In this document: in pieces, positions 15,790 to 24,544 of the stretch
How positions within the stretch are numbered: the first letter of the stretch is position 1
How the letters are laid out: each line of letters starts with the position of its first letter
From: [Clostridium] clostridioforme AGR2157
Lineage (GTDB): Bacteria; Bacillota; Clostridia; Lachnospirales; Lachnospiraceae
Length of the DNA: 37,414 nt
Assembly: GCF_000424325.1 (NCBI RefSeq)
Contig: NZ_AUJR01000046.1
Coordinates: forward strand, 1 to 37,414
Reading direction: 5' to 3'
Position numbers and translations under genes: made by a program
Notes under the pieces: model-generated
Database searches by the model: none
Told to the model about the DNA's origin: nothing
Seen by the model: only the letters and a program-made list of their open reading frames with translations

Positions 15790-17043
15790 CTATTGTACCT
15801 CCACCACTTTCACCAGCTCAGAATATGAGATCTTCTCCCCATCCCGTACCACGTACACATTTTCTGAATCCCCGGTATCCTCCACAGATCTCCGCAGGAT
15901 GACAGATGCGTACTTCTCATCCAACTCCATCATACAGCAGATACGGTTCGTCTGCTCACACGCCATCATCGTGGAGCCGCTCCCGCCAAAAGTATCTAGC
16001 ACAATAGCGTTCTCCTGGGAGGAATTGCAGATGGGATAGCCAAGCAGATCCAATGGCTTAGAAGTCGGATGGTTCTTGTTCCGCTTCGGCTTGTCATAAT
16101 TCCAGATGGTAGTCTGCTTCCGGTCTGAATACCATGAATGTTTGCCATTCTTCAGGAAGCCGTACAGCACCGGCTCATGCTGCCACTGATAGTCTGATCG
16201 TCCAAGCACCAGAGAATTCTTCACCCAAATGCACACCCCAGCGAGGTGGAATCCAGCGTCCACAAATGCCTTACGGAAATTAAGCCCCTCCGTGTCCGCA
16301 TGGAACACATATGCTACGCCGCCGCTCTCCAGATGCTCAACCATACAGGCAAACGAATTGTACAGAAATGTGTAGAACTCATCCCCCTTCATGCTGTCAT
16401 TTTGGATGGTCAGACCACCAGAACTCTTGAAAGATACCCCGTATGGCGGATCCGTCACGATGAGGTTCGCTTTCTTCCCATTCATGAGCGCCGCCACATC
16501 TTCCGCACTGGTGGCATCGCCGCACATCAGCCTGTGCCTGCCCACCGTCCATATGTCACCCCGCTCCACGAATGCCGCTTTCTCCAATGCCGCAGAAAGG
16601 TCAAAGCTGTCATCTTTCACATTTTTTTCGCCGTCCCCGGCAAAAAGGTCTGCAATCTCATCCGCACCGAAGCCTGTCAGGGACACATCAAAATCCGCAC
16701 CCTGCAAAGATTCAATCTCGATACGAAGCAGTTCCTCATCCCACCCGGCATCCAACACCATGAGGTTGTCCGCCAAAATGTAGGCTTTCTTCTGTGCCTC
16801 CGTCAGATAGTCCACAAACACACATGGAACCTCTGCGATCCCTTCCTCCTTCGCCGCCATGATCCTGCCATGCCCCGCAATGACATTGAAGTCCCTATCA
16901 ATGATGACCGGGTTCACAAATCCAAACTCCCGCAGAGATGAGCGTAGCTTCGTGATCTGCTCCGGCGAATGTGTTCGCGCATTATTCACATAAGGTATCA
17001 GCTTACTAACAGAGACAAGCTGCATATCAGTCGTAGTCTTCAT
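15790..17043 (-). CDS. ParB-domain / beta-class DNA methyltransferase fusion
   Basis: About 417 residues. The N-terminal 100 residues are a ParB/Srx-type domain (LIPYVNNARTHSPEQITKLR, then FNVIAGHGRIMAAKE). The C-terminal part is an N6-adenine or N4-cytosine methyltransferase with motif IV (LIVTDPPYGVSFK) before motif I (VLDTFGGSGSTMMACEQ), the order of the beta class. Such orphan enzymes are common in Firmicute prophages and may protect phage DNA against host restriction. The start at 17043 has GGAGG six bases upstream and lies just after the terminator of the nucleotidyltransferase cassette. Confidence 0.92.
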   Translation of the reverse strand: MKTTTDMQLVSVSKLIPYVNNARTHSPEQITKLRSSLREFGFVNPVIIDRDFNVIAGHGRIMAAKEEGIAEVPCVFVDYLTEAQKKAYILADNLMVLDAGWDEELLRIEIESLQGADFDVSLTGFGADEIADLFAGDGEKNVKDDSFDLSAALEKAAFVERGDIWTVGRHRLMCGDATSAEDVAALMNGKKANLIVTDPPYGVSFKSSGGLTIQNDSMKGDEFYTFLYNSFACMVEHLESGGVAYVFHADTEGLNFRKAFVDAGFHLAGVCIWVKNSLVLGRSDYQWQHEPVLYGFLKNGKHSWYSDRKQTTIWNYDKPKRNKNHPTSKPLDLLGYPICNSSQENAIVLDTFGGSGSTMMACEQTNRICCMMELDEKYASVILRRSVEDTGDSENVYVVRDGEKISYSELVKVVEVQ

Positions 17044-17068
17044 TTTCCGCCTCCAAATAACTGCATAG

Positions 17069-17098
17069 AAAAACCGCCCAACATCCCTGCTGGACGGC
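17069..17098 (-). terminator. Terminator of the nucleotidyltransferase cassette
   Basis: On the minus strand CCGTCCA pairs with TGGGCGG (one G-T), followed by TTTTTC. It lies between the nucleotidyltransferase stop and the methyltransferase start. Confidence 0.65.
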
Positions 17099-17122
17099 AT
17101 AAACTCAATTGCCACATCTTAT

Positions 17123-17791
17123 TTAATTCCCATCTTCATAAAAGCCGGATCTCTGACACACCTCATGGACTGTAATAGCAAAAATAGTCCTTGAATGCAC
17201 GTCCGGATCATTGTTTTTATTTTTCTTCTCAATGTATAAATCCCGCAGATCATCCTGCAGATCATTTTTCTTAATCCAGCGAACCTTATCTGGCAACATA
17301 TAATACCCATTTTGCTGTTCACACCATGCATAACTTCCGTTCGCCTTATTAAAACGGATATATTCCTGGCGCTCATCCCCGTCATCATCAATGTAATTAT
17401 TCACGATAGCAAAGTCGCAGCTATGGATTATACGAGACTTTTTCCTATCTTTTTTCTTAATTGTCAGGACGCGCGTTGAATCCTCCGGGAAGTCATAACC
17501 GTATTTAACACAGGCATCACCTATCGCCTTCTGAAGCATATTCCTCAGTTGCTTTGGCGTGTACTTTTCATCATCGTCATTGACCTCGATATTAAAATCA
17601 AAGTCATACCCTACGTTTGATTTGGCATCATATGTAATCATGTTTCTTTTGTAACTGCCCACAACATCAAATCTGAACGTAAATTTTTGTCTTAATGAGT
17701 CCTGTACCTCCCTGAGAATCTCCTGAATGTCCTTGTAGGCTTCCTGCACCCTTGGGTCATGTTTGGAAATGTAATGAAAATCATGCTGCAT
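17123..17791 (-). CDS. Stand-alone nucleotidyltransferase (pol-beta fold) moron gene
   Basis: The 222-residue protein shows nucleotidyltransferase motifs: VVGSYKRNM (the G-S motif), NVGYDFDFNIEV (the DxD metal-binding pair) and IHSCDFAIV (a third acidic residue). This pattern is shared by CD-NTase/OAS-like and MNT-like enzymes, but no known effector or antitoxin is next to it. It has its own promoter (17856-17884) and terminator (17069-17098) and is AT-richer by eye than its neighbours, so it is a typical moron inserted among packaging genes. The ATG at 17791 follows AGGAG; an upstream in-frame start lacks one. Product and target are unknown. Confidence 0.78.
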   Translation of the reverse strand: MQHDFHYISKHDPRVQEAYKDIQEILREVQDSLRQKFTFRFDVVGSYKRNMITYDAKSNVGYDFDFNIEVNDDDEKYTPKQLRNMLQKAIGDACVKYGYDFPEDSTRVLTIKKKDRKKSRIIHSCDFAIVNNYIDDDGDERQEYIRFNKANGSYAWCEQQNGYYMLPDKVRWIKKNDLQDDLRDLYIEKKNKNNDPDVHSRTIFAITVHEVCQRSGFYEDGN

Positions 17792-17855
17792 AGTCCTGTT
17801 CTCCTTTTCACTTTTTCCCAATCCGTCCGCCCATTTAACAGAATTTTGCTAAATC

Positions 17856-17884
17856 ATTATAGTATACCACTTGTAGGATAATAA
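17856..17884 (-). promoter_or_regulatory. Promoter of the nucleotidyltransferase gene
   Basis: The minus strand has TTATTA, 17 bases, TATAAT, about 65 bases before the ATG. Confidence 0.55.
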
Positions 17885-17935
17885 GCAAGACCTTAACAAA
17901 AAATTTTCCACGTACCTGCAGATTTACAAACACCC

Positions 17936-18469
17936 CTATACGTTCTTCCTTGCGCGGAGCAGACGCTCCATCACGTCATCCTGCGGTGTATTCCCCTGAA
18001 ATTCCACCGAGCAGTTCTCCTTCACGATCTGATATATCTGCATCCAGCAGTAATTGGTTTGTTTCATATAGGATTGGCTCATGGCAACGTAAGGAGATGC
18101 AATAGCAGCTCCCGTTGTCGGATGCTTTGCCAAAAAACCTGTGGCAGATACAATTTCCTCACATTGAATCCACCGGGATACACTCATAGCGTACTGCTCC
18201 ACCATCTGCACGGTGACCAGCTTTTCACATCCCCTCGCTTTCAGCCAGACATAGGTTTCCTGGTACACTTCCTCCGCCACCAGCTCCCGCCCGCTCTTCT
18301 GCGGGGATTTCAGGAAGTCCTTCACGGGCGGCACATCCACGCCTTCCAGTTCGGCAGGCTCCATCATGACTTCCGCTGGCCGGCCTTCAGCAATCTTCTC
18401 CGTGAGCGCCTTGGGCTTGCGCCCCGCCCCCGGCCTTGCACCGCCGCGGTTGCTGCCGTCTTTTGCCAC
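17936..18469 (-). CDS. terS: Terminase small subunit (P27 family)
   Basis: The 177-residue protein begins with the basic N-terminus NRGGARPGAGRKPKAL typical of P27-type small terminases, followed by the helical DNA-recognition core (VYQETYVWLKARGCEKLV, then YMKQTNYCWMQIYQIVKEN). It selects phage DNA for packaging. I prefer the GTG at 18469, which follows a GGGGTGG site, over the GTG nine bases upstream. It is separated from terL by about 5.9 kb of accessory genes. Confidence 0.87.
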   Translation of the reverse strand: MAKDGSNRGGARPGAGRKPKALTEKIAEGRPAEVMMEPAELEGVDVPPVKDFLKSPQKSGRELVAEEVYQETYVWLKARGCEKLVTVQMVEQYAMSVSRWIQCEEIVSATGFLAKHPTTGAAIASPYVAMSQSYMKQTNYCWMQIYQIVKENCSVEFQGNTPQDDVMERLLRARKNV

Positions 18470-18662
18470 TGTTTCCACCCCGTTTCTTTGATTTCGTTTA
18501 AAAAAATGCTACGGAAATCAAACGCTGCAGCGCCTTGAAAGCCTTTATTTCAGCGGGATCCTTCACAGGGCAATCCCCCGTTTGATTTCCGGTTTTTGTG
18601 CGTGTGACCCCACGCCGTTCCCCGGAGGACACTCATGCAGAGATTTGACCCGCCCCTCCCGG

Positions 18663-19028
18663 TCAGCTGCGAATCTGTCTGTCGCCCATTTCAAGATGAA
18701 TTTTGGTGTGACAGGACTGGCAGAGCGACATGAGATTGCTCTCACGATGATCGCCGCCTTGGGAAATGGGGAGGATGTGGTGTACCTCCGCCACGGGAGT
18801 CAGCCGACCTTCCTTAAGGCACCGCTCACATAAGGGATGCACCGCAGCGTAACGGTCGCGGATTCTCTTCCAGGCTCTGCCGTACTTCTTGTTCGTATCG
18901 GGACTGCGTGTGTATTTGTTATACTGCTGCGCGGTAAGCTTTTGATGCTCCTCGCAGTACTGACCGCCCTCGACAGCAAGCCTTGGGCATCCACTGTAAG
19001 CGCACCCGCGCCGTGGTTTTCTCGGCAT
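18663..19028 (-). CDS. HNH endonuclease
   Basis: The 121-residue protein has four cysteines near the N-terminus (CAYSGCP, YCEEHQ), a helical region and the HNH signature VHHILPISQGGDHRESNLMS with CQSCHTKIH. Phages of this type place an HNH nuclease beside the small terminase, where it assists terminase cleavage of DNA. The start at 19028 has GAGGTGA upstream. A leader hairpin (CCCCACGG/CCGTGAGG) lies at 19062-19085. No gene is visible in the 193 bases between it and terS. Confidence 0.9.
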   Translation of the reverse strand: MPRKPRRGCAYSGCPRLAVEGGQYCEEHQKLTAQQYNKYTRSPDTNKKYGRAWKRIRDRYAAVHPLCERCLKEGRLTPVAEVHHILPISQGGDHRESNLMSLCQSCHTKIHLEMGDRQIRS

Positions 19029-19120
19029 ACAAATCACCTCGCTTTCCAGGCATGAGAGAAGCCCCACGGAATTGCTCCCGTGAGGTTCGACTCATCTTAT
19101 TTTGCTGATTTTACTATATC

Positions 19121-19149
19121 ATAATGTACACATGGGCGTCTTAGGACAA
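19121..19149 (-). promoter_or_regulatory. Candidate late promoter upstream of the HNH/terminase genes
   Basis: TTGTCC, 17 bases, CATTAT on the minus strand, inside a short gap that also has a second TGTCC copy. It lies just after the ArpU-like regulator gene, where late promoters usually sit. Confidence 0.4.
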
Positions 19150-19168
19150 ACCTGGACATTTCGAGCGC

Positions 19169-19188
19169 ATTTCATATCGTAATGAAAT
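19169..19188 (-). terminator. Small hairpin after the ArpU-like gene
   Basis: ATTTCAT and ATGAAAT form a seven-base-pair stem with a six-base loop. There is no good T-run, so it may be a weak terminator or a regulator site. Confidence 0.3.
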
Positions 19189-19200
19189 CATCCGGTAAAA

Positions 19201-19596
19201 TTATATGCTGCAACGAATCCCATGCCATCTGCGTACCGTTCTCGCATCGGCATGAAGTTCATTACCAATCTGCTCCCAGGTATAGTTATGAACGTAGCGG
19301 TATTTAAGAACCATACGTTCATCCGTGTCCTCAACCGTTGTAATGACCGCCCGAATCTCTTTCTTAAGCTCCATCAAAAGGTCGATTTCCTTATTGATCC
19401 GCTCCTCAAGATCCATGATCTTTTCCAAAGCCCGCACAAACGGCGCATCTGTATTTCCTGAAGTTTGTACCCGCTCAGCCAGCTGTGGGGAGGATACGCT
19501 TGTTGCCATTTCTCGAAGCGATGCCACCTCCTCCAGATTACTGCTTATTTTTTGATCCAGGCGGTATGCCTGCCGTAAATATTCCTTTGCTGTCAT
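19201..19596 (-). CDS. ArpU/DUF1492-like late transcription regulator
   Basis: A 131-residue protein with an N-terminal helical region (TAKEYLRQAYRLDQKISSNL), a long coiled segment, and a C-terminal sigma-70 region-4-like HTH (VLKYRYVHNYTWEQIGNELH, ADARTVRRWHG). Members are thought to switch on phage late genes. It starts at 19596, overlapping the previous gene by four bases. Its location just before the HNH and terminase genes fits the role. Confidence 0.85.
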   Translation of the reverse strand: MTAKEYLRQAYRLDQKISSNLEEVASLREMATSVSSPQLAERVQTSGNTDAPFVRALEKIMDLEERINKEIDLLMELKKEIRAVITTVEDTDERMVLKYRYVHNYTWEQIGNELHADARTVRRWHGIRCSI

Positions 19597-19814
19597 GATA
19601 GTTTTTCCTCCTGTAATCTTATTAGGAGCATCTGTCCATCCACTGATGTCAGCACTCCGACCCATTCGGAACGAAAGAACCTCTCACAATCCTCTATCAT
19701 GAGCTTCGTGTCTTTGTTCTTCGGATGATATTTCAGTTCCTTCCTCGCCGTGCGGTAGTCTTTCACTGCCTGCAAAATCACCGCCTGGGCAAGATTTTCA
19801 TAAGGAGCAGTCAT
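19593..19814 (-). CDS. Small uncharacterised phage protein
   Basis: A 73-residue protein with an N-terminal helix (YENLAQAVILQAVKDYRTAR) and a segment CERFFRSEWVGVLTSVDGQ often seen in Clostridial phage genomes next to the ArpU-like regulator. Function unknown. It overlaps both neighbours by four bases, so it is coupled to the helicase and regulator genes. Confidence 0.75.
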   Translation of the reverse strand: MTAPYENLAQAVILQAVKDYRTARKELKYHPKNKDTKLMIEDCERFFRSEWVGVLTSVDGQMLLIRLQEEKLS

Positions 19815-21163
19815 CGCCCCACCTTCAGGTTAGCCCTGACCGCATTGATCAGTGCATCCTGGGTCTTCTCTTTCTTCCGCAGCGCCTTCATGACGTCCTC
19901 GTCAATCGTACCTTTTGCAATGATATGGTGGATTACGACCGTGTCCTTCTGTCCCTGCCGGTGGAGCCTTGCATTCGTCTGCTGATACAGTTCCAGGCTC
20001 CATGTAAGCCCGAACCATATAAGCGTGGAGCCGCCCGCCTGCAGATTCAGACCGTGTCCCGCCGATGCCGGATGGATGATTGCCGCAGAAATCTTTCCCG
20101 CATTCCAATCTTCGATATCCTTGGATGTCCTGATCTCCCTGACCGGGAATCTTGCCCTGATACGCTCGGCATCATGCTGATACCAGTAGGCGATCAGCAC
20201 GGGCTTGCCATTTGCGCCTTCGATCAGTTCTTCCAGTGCATCCAGCTTGCAGTCGTGTATATGGCAGCTGACTTTCTCCTCGTCATAGACCGCGCCATTT
20301 GCCATCTGCAAGAGTTTGCCGGAAAGCACTGCTGCGTTGGCGGCGTCTATCTCCTTATCCCTGATCTTTGTCACCATGTCCTCCCGGAATCGGTCATACA
20401 CCGCCATTTCCTTATCATCCATGACGACCGGCACTTCGTTGATCACGCATTCCGGCAGTTTCAGGTAATCGCAGGATTTCATGGAAATGGTCACGTCGGA
20501 TATCCTCTGGTAGATTGCATCCTCCGCACCCAGCAGCGGCTTATAACTGAAGATGACCTCGGCGTTCCGCTTGTCCGGCATAAAATAGGCTGCTCGGTAA
20601 TGGGAGATGTATCTTCCGAGCCGCTGTCCCAGGTCAAGGAGCCGAAACTCCGCCCATAAATCCATCAGCCCATTGCTACTCGGCGTTCCGGTAAGTCCTA
20701 CGATCCGTTTCACGTATGGTCGGGCTTTCAGCAGGCTTTTGAACCGTTTTGCCTGATGAGATTTGAAGGATGACAGCTCATCGATCACCACCATGTCAAA
20801 GTCAAATGGAATGCCGCTTTTTGTGATCAGCCAGTCCACGTTTTCCCGGTTGATGATGTAAATATCCGCTGTCCGCATCAATGCCGTCCTCCGCTCTGAC
20901 TCATTTCCGACTGCCACAGAATAGGTCAGCCCCGACAGGTGATCCCACTTCTTTATTTCCGAAGGCCAAGTATCCCTCGCTACTCGCAGCGGCGCGATTA
21001 CCAGCGCTTTTCGGATAAGGAACTGATCCAGAATGAGATCAAACAGTGCCGTCAGCGTGACCACGCTCTTACCAAGCCCCATCTCCAGAAACACAGCCGC
21101 TATCGGATGTGTCAGGATAAAGTCGATGGCGTATTTCTGATAATCATGTGCCTCGTATCTCAT
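19811..21163 (-). CDS. SNF2/superfamily 2 helicase
   Basis: About 450 residues with helicase motifs: Q-like HDYQKYAIDFIL, Walker A LEMGLGKSVVTLTALFD, motif II VIDELSSF (DELS rather than DEAH), motif III GLTGTPSSNGLMDLWAE, and motif VI QTNARLHRQGQKDTVVIHH. It belongs to the phage replication/recombination module of Clostridial siphophages. The ATG at 21163 follows GGAGG by eight bases. It overlaps the end of the VRR-NUC gene by 20 bases. Confidence 0.92.
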   Translation of the reverse strand: MRYEAHDYQKYAIDFILTHPIAAVFLEMGLGKSVVTLTALFDLILDQFLIRKALVIAPLRVARDTWPSEIKKWDHLSGLTYSVAVGNESERRTALMRTADIYIINRENVDWLITKSGIPFDFDMVVIDELSSFKSHQAKRFKSLLKARPYVKRIVGLTGTPSSNGLMDLWAEFRLLDLGQRLGRYISHYRAAYFMPDKRNAEVIFSYKPLLGAEDAIYQRISDVTISMKSCDYLKLPECVINEVPVVMDDKEMAVYDRFREDMVTKIRDKEIDAANAAVLSGKLLQMANGAVYDEEKVSCHIHDCKLDALEELIEGANGKPVLIAYWYQHDAERIRARFPVREIRTSKDIEDWNAGKISAAIIHPASAGHGLNLQAGGSTLIWFGLTWSLELYQQTNARLHRQGQKDTVVIHHIIAKGTIDEDVMKALRKKEKTQDALINAVRANLKVGR

Positions 21164-21425
21164 CAATGACACCTCCAATCTGTTCCGTCCCGTCTATGCA
21201 GTAAACCCGGAAGCCGAGACTCTCCAACTGTTTCTTCCTCCTGACCTGCAGGGGACGCATCCTTTTGCCGGAACTCTTCAATTCCGCAAACGCCATGCGC
21301 CCGGAAGGGAAGAGGATCAGGCGATCCGGCACGCCATCAAAACCGGGACTTACGAACTTCGGCGCAAGACCGCCTGCACACCTTACTGCCTCCACAAGTT
21401 TTCTTTCAATCTGTTTTTCGTTCAT
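21144..21425 (-). CDS. VRR-NUC domain nuclease
   Basis: A 93-residue protein consisting of a single VRR-NUC (PD-(D/E)XK) domain: KQIERKLVEAVRCAGGLAPK, GFDGVPDRLILFPSGRMAFA, then the catalytic ELKSSGKRMRPLQ. Such stand-alone nucleases accompany SNF2 helicases in phages and act on branched DNA. The start ATG is at 21425. The 147 bases before it, up to the primase stop, contain no gene that I can see. Confidence 0.92.
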   Translation of the reverse strand: MNEKQIERKLVEAVRCAGGLAPKFVSPGFDGVPDRLILFPSGRMAFAELKSSGKRMRPLQVRRKKQLESLGFRVYCIDGTEQIGGVIDEIRGT

Positions 21426-21572
21426 ATTTGCCTCCATACGACACAGGAACACAAAATCACAACTGCTCCCTTATATTTACTATCGCGGGTGCGCGCTCTC
21501 AGGTTTTCATTACTGACCCTTATAAAAAACGTTTTGAATATAAGGGAAACAGTTGTGTTGTGTGTGTCCCGC

Positions 21573-23921
21573 TTACATAGTTTTCTGGTAAAGCCGCTGC
21601 CTGCCGTATATGGGCTGACGCCGGATCACAGCAGTCCGCTCCCAGCCGGGAATCTGCGCCATCATCGCCGCAATCCCATAGCTGTCGGAAGGCTTCAGCT
21701 CCTGCAGGCTCTTTCCGAAGCACTCGCACCATATCTCCGCATTGCTGACCTCGGTACGGATGGCCTTCCCATCGTGCTCCGGTCTGCCAAACTCCGTACC
21801 CATAAGGAAGTTCCTGCGGGCCAAAAGATCCATTTCCGCCCAGTCATCTGGCAGATCAGTATTTAAGTATTCCTCGATCATGCCAACGCGCTCGTCCGTC
21901 TCCATAGCCCCGCGCTGCGCCTCTTCTGCTTCTTCGAGAATGTCCCCCTCCAGATACAGCTTTTCGCCGGACTTCCAGATCTCCTTTGCCTCTGCCCAGA
22001 ACTGCTGCCGGAACTGTTCGTCGAAATTCCATGTCTTTTTCTGCTTTTTCTGATGCACTTTGATGATCCAAAAGCGGCGGTTGCCCGTGATATCGCGCAG
22101 ATACCCTCTCTCACCGTTGACCGTAGCGATGATGATACTCTGCCTCGGATGCGATTCCACCACTTTGCCATAGGAGGGACGGTATTTATCATCTGAGGTG
22201 GACAGGAATGCCTTGACCTTCTCAATATCTGCCTTCTTCATCCCGGCAAGCTCTCCAATCTCCACCACCCAGAAGCCCTGCAGCTTCTCTGCACCAGACT
22301 TGTCATCCATGTCGGTAAGGGACAGCGTTTCAGAATAATAATCCGGCGTGACCAGGTCTTTCACGATGGTGCTTTTTCCGATGCCCTGGTAACCGTCCAG
22401 CACGGGAACGCAGTCAAACTTCGTGCCGGGAGCATAGACACGCGCTACCGCTGCAGCAAATGTTTTCCGCGTGACCGTGCGGACATATTCAGTATCATCT
22501 GCCTTCAGATACCGGACAAACAGATCTTCCACCCGTTCAATGCCGTCCCATACAGGAAGGCTGTCAAGGTAATCGCGGATGGGATGGAAATGCCTGTCAT
22601 CGGCGGTCTTGATAAATGCCACATCATGGTTCCGGCTGGAGAACGGCAGATAACGGATATCAATCACAGACTTCAGCTGCGCCGTATCCGCCTCCCGCCA
22701 AAAAGCGTTGCCCTCCGGCCGCTCCCAGGGCAGCGGTCCTGTCACCTGGATGCGGTTTGCCATCTCGTTATAAGCAAAGTTCTGGAAATCAGGATCATTG
22801 GCAAGAATGAGATTCAAGTTATAGACGCTGTTTTCCAGAAGGCTCGTTCTCGGCTGGAACTTGAGGCGCTTCTTCCAGTCATCATCCCCGATGGCAGTAA
22901 AATCTGCCTCGGCTCCGGCAAGGCGCTCATTCGCTGCAAGGAGCCTCACATCATCCACCTGCATGGCAAAATCGCACATTGCCTGAAAGGACGCCTTGTC
23001 ATCCATGTCGCTGAATTTATGGATACGGACGATATCAAAGGCATTGCAGAGTTTGAGATACGCCGGGTCTTTCGCGTGGTGGGAATATACGAACTTATCA
23101 TCCTTGATCTCCACGCCCGCCATGCTGCTCGACTCAATCAGGTGATAACGGTTCTCGTTGTCAGTTGGCTCATAGACATCCGAAAGAAAATTATCCAAGG
23201 CTTTTGAAACAGGGAAGAAGACCCTGTTGAAGAGCCCGACCGTACCTTCTTTTTCAAGCGGGTCCTGCACCTTCTGCTGTGAAACCTGGTTTGCTTTGCT
23301 CTCACGGGAGGATGTTGGCAGCCTTGTTGGGTCCGTCCACTCCGGGTGCGCCGACAGGATATCGTCCGGATCGAGCCAGTCCTTCTCCACTTCCTTATAT
23401 ACAAATACGCCATTCTGAGGAGAGGACGGCCAGTACATCAGCTGATTGGGCTGATAGGAGCATTCATCAAAATAGTCGATACCAAGCATCTGCGCCAGGT
23501 ATCGGGACACTGCCACGAACTCTTCCGAGGTGATGTCCCGTATCAGCGGAAAAATTAGGCGTACCCTCGGGTTATCCGCTGTATGACTGTGTGTTGTATA
23601 AAGGAAAGATGTATAGGGAGCATTTCTTTCATAGTTATCAAGGAATGCCGTATCAATACGGTCCCCGTCCAGCGCAATCATAGAACGGGACTCAACCGTA
23701 TCTACCTTTCTGCGGCCGCCGGCCAGGACGCCGCCAACGAAACCACCGTGGTCTTTGGCAGCATCCCTCTGGGCTTTACTCATTTTTGCGTATTCTTCAG
23801 CCGACTCTGTTGTGCGGATCGTGACTTTGAGACGCTCTTTTAAATCTGCATATTTCGTGGTCTTATTGACCCATTTCTTTGCCTGGCGATTATTCCCGTA
23901 GGCTATCGATAAATCCCGCAT
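21573..23921 (-). CDS. VirE-type primase/helicase (phage replication)
   Basis: The 782-residue protein combines an N-terminal primase-like region (SMIALDGDRIDTAFLDNYER near residue 85, PRVRLIFPL) with a C-terminal virulence-associated E helicase domain: VPVLDGYQGIGKSTIVKDLV (Walker A), FWVVEIGELAGMKKADIEKV (Walker B), SIIIATVNGERGYLRDITGN (sensor) and RRFWIIKV. It is the replication initiator/helicase of many Clostridial phages. The gene overlaps its neighbour by one base. No DNA polymerase gene is present nearby, so replication probably relies on the host enzyme. Confidence 0.92.
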   Translation of the reverse strand: MRDLSIAYGNNRQAKKWVNKTTKYADLKERLKVTIRTTESAEEYAKMSKAQRDAAKDHGGFVGGVLAGGRRKVDTVESRSMIALDGDRIDTAFLDNYERNAPYTSFLYTTHSHTADNPRVRLIFPLIRDITSEEFVAVSRYLAQMLGIDYFDECSYQPNQLMYWPSSPQNGVFVYKEVEKDWLDPDDILSAHPEWTDPTRLPTSSRESKANQVSQQKVQDPLEKEGTVGLFNRVFFPVSKALDNFLSDVYEPTDNENRYHLIESSSMAGVEIKDDKFVYSHHAKDPAYLKLCNAFDIVRIHKFSDMDDKASFQAMCDFAMQVDDVRLLAANERLAGAEADFTAIGDDDWKKRLKFQPRTSLLENSVYNLNLILANDPDFQNFAYNEMANRIQVTGPLPWERPEGNAFWREADTAQLKSVIDIRYLPFSSRNHDVAFIKTADDRHFHPIRDYLDSLPVWDGIERVEDLFVRYLKADDTEYVRTVTRKTFAAAVARVYAPGTKFDCVPVLDGYQGIGKSTIVKDLVTPDYYSETLSLTDMDDKSGAEKLQGFWVVEIGELAGMKKADIEKVKAFLSTSDDKYRPSYGKVVESHPRQSIIIATVNGERGYLRDITGNRRFWIIKVHQKKQKKTWNFDEQFRQQFWAEAKEIWKSGEKLYLEGDILEEAEEAQRGAMETDERVGMIEEYLNTDLPDDWAEMDLLARRNFLMGTEFGRPEHDGKAIRTEVSNAEIWCECFGKSLQELKPSDSYGIAAMMAQIPGWERTAVIRRQPIYGRQRLYQKTM

Positions 23922-24544
23922 TATCTGAACCTCCTTACCCTGGGAGTTTCACCATGTTCAAACCTTGCCTGCCTTGCTAAGCGATAGGCATGTTCTGTTG
24001 CTGTCGCATTCATACTCCAAAGATAGTTGCAGTCATCGCCGAACAGATTAAAAACACCATGTTTGTCTACACCGGGATATGCCCCAAAATAATCGCCATC
24101 GACCGTTTCGAAGTTATAAAAGTTTGGCCAGTTATGATGGTCACGGTAGGCTGCGGTCTGCAAGCAATCTAATATCTCATCCATACTATCACCAGCGGGA
24201 ATATTTCCAACTACCAAAACCGCTGTCTGCGAAACACCCAATCCGTTATTCTCCGGATATCCTGCTGCATAGAAACGGTTTATCTTTTCCGCATCGACAT
24301 CGTTCATCTGACCCTTAACTTCAACGAAGATATTGCAGTTCTTCTCAAAATACCCGTGATTTACAGTTACACCGTGGAGCAGAAAATCCGGCAGATAGTA
24401 AAGTCCATTACCCAAGTCATAACCTTCAGGCTCATACTCCCAGTCCACACCGCAGGCATCAAAGAATACGGCCCACCTCGCTTCCAGTCTGGATCGAAAG
24501 AGGTATCCTTTATATTCCGTTTGGATTGCTCTAATCTCACTCAT
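23921..24544 (-). CDS. PD-(D/E)XK nuclease-like phage protein
   Basis: A 207-residue protein begins with EYKGYLFRSRLEARWAVFFD, then VDWEYEPEGYDLGNGLYYLP and DFLL, followed by NIFVEVKGQM. The layout (R-S-R-L-E-A-R-W, P-D-F, E-V-K-G) matches a recognised family of phage-encoded PD-(D/E)XK nucleases with D and E-x-K active-site residues. The start at 24544 overlaps the previous gene by eight bases. It probably processes phage or host DNA. Confidence 0.78.
   Translation of the reverse strand: MSEIRAIQTEYKGYLFRSRLEARWAVFFDACGVDWEYEPEGYDLGNGLYYLPDFLLHGVTVNHGYFEKNCNIFVEVKGQMNDVDAEKINRFYAAGYPENNGLGVSQTAVLVVGNIPAGDSMDEILDCLQTAAYRDHHNWPNFYNFETVDGDYFGAYPGVDKHGVFNLFGDDCNYLWSMNATATEHAYRLARQARFEHGETPRVRRFR

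Noticed and set aside
17165-17180. A fourth AATAGCAA copy of the promoter-like element
   Set aside because: It lies within the nucleotidyltransferase coding sequence and lacks the AGAGCGA block at the right spacing.
17123-17791. A complete CBASS operon built around the nucleotidyltransferase
   Set aside because: The gene is alone between a promoter and a terminator and its neighbours are phage packaging and methylation genes, with no effector, so only the enzyme family can be claimed.
4227-19028. A capsid-forming phage-inducible island rather than a defective prophage
   Set aside because: Such islands carry head and packaging genes but lack tails. Here the major tail protein and tail chaperone are present and the block ends at a visible scar, so loss of prophage genes is the simpler view.
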